DNA from: Bacteroidaceae bacterium
GTDB lineage: Bacteria; Bacteroidota; Bacteroidia; Bacteroidales; Bacteroidaceae
Direction: 5' to 3'
Length of the DNA: 7,511 bases
NCBI GenBank assembly: GCA_017466965.1
Contig: JAFTTD010000296.1
Span: 1-7,511, forward strand
This document shows, in pieces, positions 5,711 to 7,511 of the stretch (the first letter of the stretch is position 1; each line of letters opens with the position of its first letter). The position numbers and the translations under genes were made by a program. The notes beneath the pieces were generated by a model. The model was not told the DNA's origin and made no database searches. It was given only the letters and a program-made list of their open reading frames with translations.

Positions 5711-7360
5711 TTACAAATCTTTCTTTTCAACTTCCCTTATATTCCTGTCCTTCAAGTTTCCAAAGTTCTTCAGTTCCGTATTAATCGCTTTTCTGAGAAC
5801 AACAGAGGGACCACTTACTGGAACATCCATTTCAACATTTCTGAGTCTTACGTCCTCTGTGTCAACAAGAAGAAACGCAGGGCGAGCATCAGGCTTCATA
5901 GTTTCTATTTTCACATTTTCCACCACTATTCCCTTTGCATGACAGACCAACAGGCCATGAACAGGCAGAACGCCATGAGAAGAGGGTTCGGGATAACCTT
6001 TCTCCATCTGAGGCACATAGTAAGGGTCATTGTCCGCTTCGTCCGTCAGTTCGCCTCCTCTTTCATCATTATTGCCATTTGCCTTGTATTTCCTTGTCTC
6101 GCTGAGCCTTTCATTGCCTTTGGTGAAAAAAGTGTTCGCCCCGCGCTGAAACTTCACATCGTCCATGCTCAACCCTCCTTTGTACTGAATATGAATGTTG
6201 CTCAGCACCACATCCTCAACCGCATGACCGCCAATGCCGAAAATCATCGAGGCATATCTGCTGTCGGCATCCTTCACACTTATGTTGCTCAGCTTCACAC
6301 GTCTGATTTTCCCCACAGTAGTTCCTTCCGGACCTCTTGCCCTGTTGCCCAAACGTATGTATATCGGCGAATTGCATATATTGCGCATGGCGATATTGTC
6401 AATGACAACGTCCTCTATAGTTCCTCCGTCAACCGTCTCAAGCGCAAGTCCGCGACACCTGTCAAAGGTGCAGTTAGAGATAGTGATATTCCTGAAGCCA
6501 CCGTTCGATTCCGTGCCAAACTTTATTCTCCCCGTAGGCCCGTCACGGTCGGGAGCCGCATCTACGCTTTCGCCGTATGTGCCGTCCATCATTGTCCCTA
6601 TGTCATAGCCCGACACATGGCAATTCGTTATCGTCACATTCACGGTAGGCTTGGCATATCCCAGCGCGTATGAACTTTTTAGCACTATCGCATCATCGTT
6701 GAGCGTATTGACATGGCAGTTACTAACCCTCACGTTCGTACAGCAGTCAATGTCAAAACCATCCCTGTTAGTGTCGCACCTCACATTGTCAATAGTCAGA
6801 TTGTCCACCCCCGTCAGGAGCATGGCGAAATGTCCGCACCTGAGCATACTGACGTCTCGGATAGTCACATTTCTGCACTCCTTCAGCGCAATGGCCTTAT
6901 TGGCGGCAGGATGTCCGTTCATAAGCCTCTGGCCCCGAGTAATGCCCTCCGTTCCGTCAATCAATCCGAATCCCTCTATAGTCACATTATGAAGACCAAT
7001 ACCCCATATCAAGGAATTCTTCCAGTGGCTATGCCCAAAATCCTGATATTCAGAAGAATTATCCTCTGGCAAATCATAGGACATGGAGTCATTAGGAACA
7101 GCTGCCACAATAGCAGCACCATGGTCAAGATAGAGTCTGATGTTGCTTTCAAGCCTTATGGAATAGCACAAATATCTGCCGGCAGGAAGATAGACCGTTC
7201 CTCCGCCCTGCCCTGAAGCCTTTGTTATGGCCAAGTTTATAGCCCTGCTGTCAATGTTTACACCGTCTCCATTGGCACCAAAGTTCTTAACATCATAAAA
7301 GCGAGCCAAACAAACTGTGGCGGACATAATGTAAAGCAAACAAGTAAAAACAACTCTCAT
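5711..7360 (-). CDS. Exported GH28 polygalacturonase-like glycoside hydrolase
   Basis: A 549-residue protein. Residues 1-19 form a signal peptide (likely cleavage near CLA|R). The mature N-terminus FYDVKNFGANGDG (21-33) is the typical opening of pectate-lyase-superfamily beta-helices, and repeated NVTI/NITI/DVVI rungs run through the protein. GH28 active-site blocks are visible: NRD (198-200, matching NTD), DD at 222-223 in NDDAIVLKSS, and GRIKFGTESNGG (277-288), whose R278 and K280 match the substrate-binding RIK. The usual GHG motif between DD and RIK is missing; that stretch reads GYDIGTMMDGTYGE (251-264). This fits a divergent Bacteroidota GH28 clade, and the exact substrate (homogalacturonan, rhamnogalacturonan or side chains) cannot be read off. 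The C-terminal extension after about 400 is partly low-complexity and polar. It is the first gene of a probable two-gene operon with the esterase behind it. Confidence 0.9.
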   Translation of the reverse strand: MRVVFTCLLYIMSATVCLARFYDVKNFGANGDGVNIDSRAINLAITKASGQGGGTVYLPAGRYLCYSIRLESNIRLYLDHGAAIVAAVPNDSMSYDLPEDNSSEYQDFGHSHWKNSLIWGIGLHNVTIEGFGLIDGTEGITRGQRLMNGHPAANKAIALKECRNVTIRDVSMLRCGHFAMLLTGVDNLTIDNVRCDTNRDGFDIDCCTNVRVSNCHVNTLNDDAIVLKSSYALGYAKPTVNVTITNCHVSGYDIGTMMDGTYGESVDAAPDRDGPTGRIKFGTESNGGFRNITISNCTFDRCRGLALETVDGGTIEDVVIDNIAMRNICNSPIYIRLGNRARGPEGTTVGKIRRVKLSNISVKDADSRYASMIFGIGGHAVEDVVLSNIHIQYKGGLSMDDVKFQRGANTFFTKGNERLSETRKYKANGNNDERGGELTDEADNDPYYVPQMEKGYPEPSSHGVLPVHGLLVCHAKGIVVENVKIETMKPDARPAFLLVDTEDVRLRNVEMDVPVSGPSVVLRKAINTELKNFGNLKDRNIREVEKKDL

Positions 7361-7511
7361 AATTCAAAAGACACACATATATTTAGTTCACAATAAATCT
7401 TTATCATTGCGAAAATACAACATTTTAGAATAATCTGCACACTCTGAGCAAATATTTTTTCACTCACACAAACCTTATGTCAATCAGCGCATTGCAAAAG
7501 CTCTTAAACAC
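7361..7511. other. Upstream region of the GH28 gene; no clear promoter
   Basis: This 151-bp AT-rich stretch precedes the GH28 start. The best -7 candidate on the minus strand is TATTTTCG (7417..7410), one mismatch from TAnnTTTG, but no TTG lies at the right distance upstream. The transcript may therefore start beyond the window or use an activator-dependent promoter. A rightward ATG at 7477 stays open to the edge for 11 codons, and a leftward open frame ends at a TGA near 7464-7466; both are too short to call. No ribosome binding site is visible before the GH28 ATG. Confidence 0.4.

Noticed and set aside
5654..6673. 339-codon rightward open frame opposite the GH28 gene
   Set aside because: It lies antisense to the GH28 gene and the start of the esterase gene, both well supported by family motifs. 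Its translation is rich in His/Arg/Phe/Ser with no recognisable domain, as expected for a shadow frame.
7477..7511. Rightward ATG frame running off the right edge (MSISALQKLLN)
   Set aside because: Eleven codons with no ribosome binding site or promoter cannot support a gene call.

Overview
The window looks like Bacteroidota DNA, most likely a Prevotella-type member of the Prevotellaceae. The signs are two divergent promoters with the Bacteroidota TAnnTTTG -7 motif, mostly absent Shine-Dalgarno sequences, moderate-to-low GC, and exported carbohydrate-active enzymes typical of gut or rumen plant-fibre degraders. The genus is an inference. The locus appears to be part of a pectin-degradation gene cluster.

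Layout from left to right. Positions 1-42 carry the first 14 codons of a leftward gene that reads like the start of a short-chain dehydrogenase. Positions 43-366 are a hairpin-rich non-coding stretch holding a probable terminator that also resembles the end of an IS3/IS150-type insertion sequence. Positions 367-2520 (minus) encode a secreted S9-family serine peptidase. Positions 2521-2731 are a divergent promoter region. Positions 2732-4483 (plus) encode a two-domain pectin esterase: an SGNH rhamnogalacturonan acetylesterase-like (CE12) domain fused to a pectin methylesterase (CE8) domain. Its stop lies 7 bp from the stop of the convergent gene. Positions 4491-5687 (minus) encode an exported alpha/beta-hydrolase esterase. 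Positions 5711-7360 (minus) encode an exported GH28 polygalacturonase-like enzyme. Positions 7361-7511 are upstream non-coding sequence.

How they may work together: the CE12-CE8 fusion would strip acetyl and methyl esters from pectin. The GH28 enzyme would hydrolyse the exposed galacturonan or rhamnogalacturonan backbone, and the alpha/beta hydrolase, co-transcribed behind the GH28 gene, would remove further ester groups. All four complete products have N-terminal signal sequences, so they probably act in the periplasm or beyond. The S9 peptidase shares a divergent control region with the esterase fusion, but its role in the pathway is not evident. No SusC/SusD pair, sugar transporter or dedicated regulator is present here.

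I found no RNA genes, CRISPR array or complete mobile element. The window is mainly a recognisable pectinolytic locus. Its less ordinary points are the CE12-CE8 fusion, an S9 peptidase lacking the dipeptidyl-peptidase glutamate motif, a GH28 enzyme lacking the canonical GHG histidine, and the structured intergenic regions.
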